A stretch of 15,386 nt of DNA, taken from an uncultured Akkermansia sp. (GTDB taxonomy: Bacteria > Verrucomicrobiota > Verrucomicrobiia > Verrucomicrobiales > Akkermansiaceae). Both the position numbers and the translations under genes were made by a program. Location of the stretch: contig CAJGDB010000040.1 in NCBI GenBank assembly GCA_904502165.1, positions 1 to 15,386 on the forward strand, given 5' to 3'. The first letter of the stretch is position 1; each line of letters opens with the position of its first letter. This document shows positions 14,995 to 15,386 of the stretch, in pieces. The notes under the pieces are model-generated. The model searched no databases. It had not been told where the DNA came from and saw only the letters and a list, made by a program, of their open reading frames with translations.

Positions 14995-15363
14995 GGGGTA
15001 GTGTCGTTTAGTTGTTCAGTTTGACGTGACCACTAGTGTTGACCATACGTTTCTCTACTGCTTCGGTAGGTGTCAGCGGGAGGCGGATATTAACCTTTTA
15101 CAACCATGAGCAGTACATCAATCGAAAGAGGAGACATCGTCCGCATAAAGCCGGAATGGCTTGAAGTAGGGGAGCCTGGAGAGCAGAAGTATGTGGTTCT
15201 GCAAGACTACGGCAATAATCGCGTACTTATCCGAGCCCTCGACACAGGTCTGCCATTACCCCCGGTAAACATGGTAGACATCAACAGTCTCCTATACTGC
15301 GGACGAGCCTATCCCAAATATGAACCCGAACAAATACCATCAGGCATGAACGTATACATCGAA
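14977..15363. repeat. Inverted pair of an 18-bp coding repeat (MNVYIE)
   Basis: ATGAATGTATACATCGAA (minus strand, 14994-14977) and ATGAACGTATACATCGAA (plus strand, 15346-15363) differ at one third-codon position and are about 350 bp apart in opposite orientation. After this the sequences diverge quickly. Confidence 0.7.
15008..15097 (-). pseudogene. Short coding fragment upstream of the 46-aa ORF
   Basis: A 29-codon open stretch bounded by stops reads KVNIRLPLTPTEAVEKRMVN followed by TSGHVKLNN and TAA (15008-15010). It has a protein-like alternating hydrophobic pattern but no ATG near its beginning; the only ATG is internal, at the M of KRMVN. It ends 13 bp before the ATG of the 46-aa ORF. 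It may be the 3' end of a truncated gene or a tiny gene with an unusual start. The call is weak. Confidence 0.3.
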
Positions 15364-15386
15364 GCAAGCTTCACAGTCAAAAGCAC
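15106..15386 (+). CDS. Small hypothetical protein with SH3-like N-terminal segment (partial, runs off window)
   Basis: ATG 15106 opens 93 codons without a stop to the window edge. The first 75 residues include RGDIVRIKPEWLEVGEPGEQ, then KYVVLQDYGNNRVLIRALDT and GLPLPPVNMVDINSL. Small soluble beta-barrel proteins of this style (a G-D-x-V-R-I-K-P-E-W start and a P-P-V-x-x-V end) occur in gut plasmid and phage accessory regions; I know of no assigned function. At codon 81 the frame continues into MNVYIEASFTVKS, matching the start of the minus-strand 46-aa ORF. This looks like a fusion of two small genes or a shared domain. No good Shine-Dalgarno; GGGAGG lies about 20 nt upstream. Confidence 0.55.
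   Translation, partial: MSSTSIERGDIVRIKPEWLEVGEPGEQKYVVLQDYGNNRVLIRALDTGLPLPPVNMVDINSLLYCGRAYPKYEPEQIPSGMNVYIEASFTVKS

Noticed and set aside
14760..15386. Retron (reverse transcriptase plus msr-msd RNA) linked to ptuAB
   Set aside because: The ATPase-HNH pair is also found with retrons, but no reverse transcriptase motif (YxDD-type) or long RNA-like inverted structure is present in the available upstream DNA. It could only exist beyond the window.
1..15386. CRISPR array, tRNA or rRNA
   Set aside because: No regularly spaced direct repeats and no cloverleaf or rRNA-like sequence were seen on reading both strands; the gaps are too short for rRNA.

Overview
The window looks like chromosome of a mucin-associated Verrucomicrobiota bacterium, most likely Akkermansia or a close relative. 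This is inference from gene content: a PEP-CTERM tail ending in a run of arginines, an exported M60-like (mucinase-type) metallopeptidase, a meso-diaminopimelate dehydrogenase, a Thi4/ThiE thiamine pair, and mostly weak Shine-Dalgarno sequences. No rRNA, tRNA or CRISPR array is visible.

Positions 1-2822 hold metabolic genes. The end of a PEP-CTERM surface protein (1-153) is followed by divergent thiE (minus) and thi4 (plus), which supply the thiamine-phosphate coupling step and the thiazole precursor. Then comes ddh (plus), for one-step meso-DAP synthesis, with a possibly structured leader. Positions 2850-2935 carry two opposed terminators separating ddh from the minus-strand block.

Positions 3011-6021 (minus) are a two-gene unit: a secreted ankyrin-repeat protein followed by a secreted M60-like zinc peptidase with lysine-rich tails. 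A 188-bp MITE-like element with perfect 23-bp terminal inverted repeats (6104-6291) lies between this unit and the next operon.

Positions 6328-12455 (minus) are an AddB-AddA pair: an AddB-like nuclease scaffold and an AddA-like UvrD helicase/nuclease, for double-strand-break processing and degradation of linear foreign DNA.

Positions 12775-14708 (minus) are a visibly more AT-rich two-gene cassette, an AAA/ABC-type ATPase and an HNH endonuclease with a 4-bp ATGA overlap. This matches the Septu (PtuAB) anti-phage defence architecture. It is bounded downstream by a strong hairpin terminator. Upstream lie small accessory ORFs of unknown function (14854-15386), including a short conserved sequence present in inverted orientation. 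The right end therefore reads as a small acquired defence/accessory island next to the recombination operon.

The best candidates for a second look are the Septu-type cassette beside AddAB, the MITE, the His-type Thi4, the ankyrin/M60 export pair, the ddh leader and the inverted small-ORF family at the right edge.
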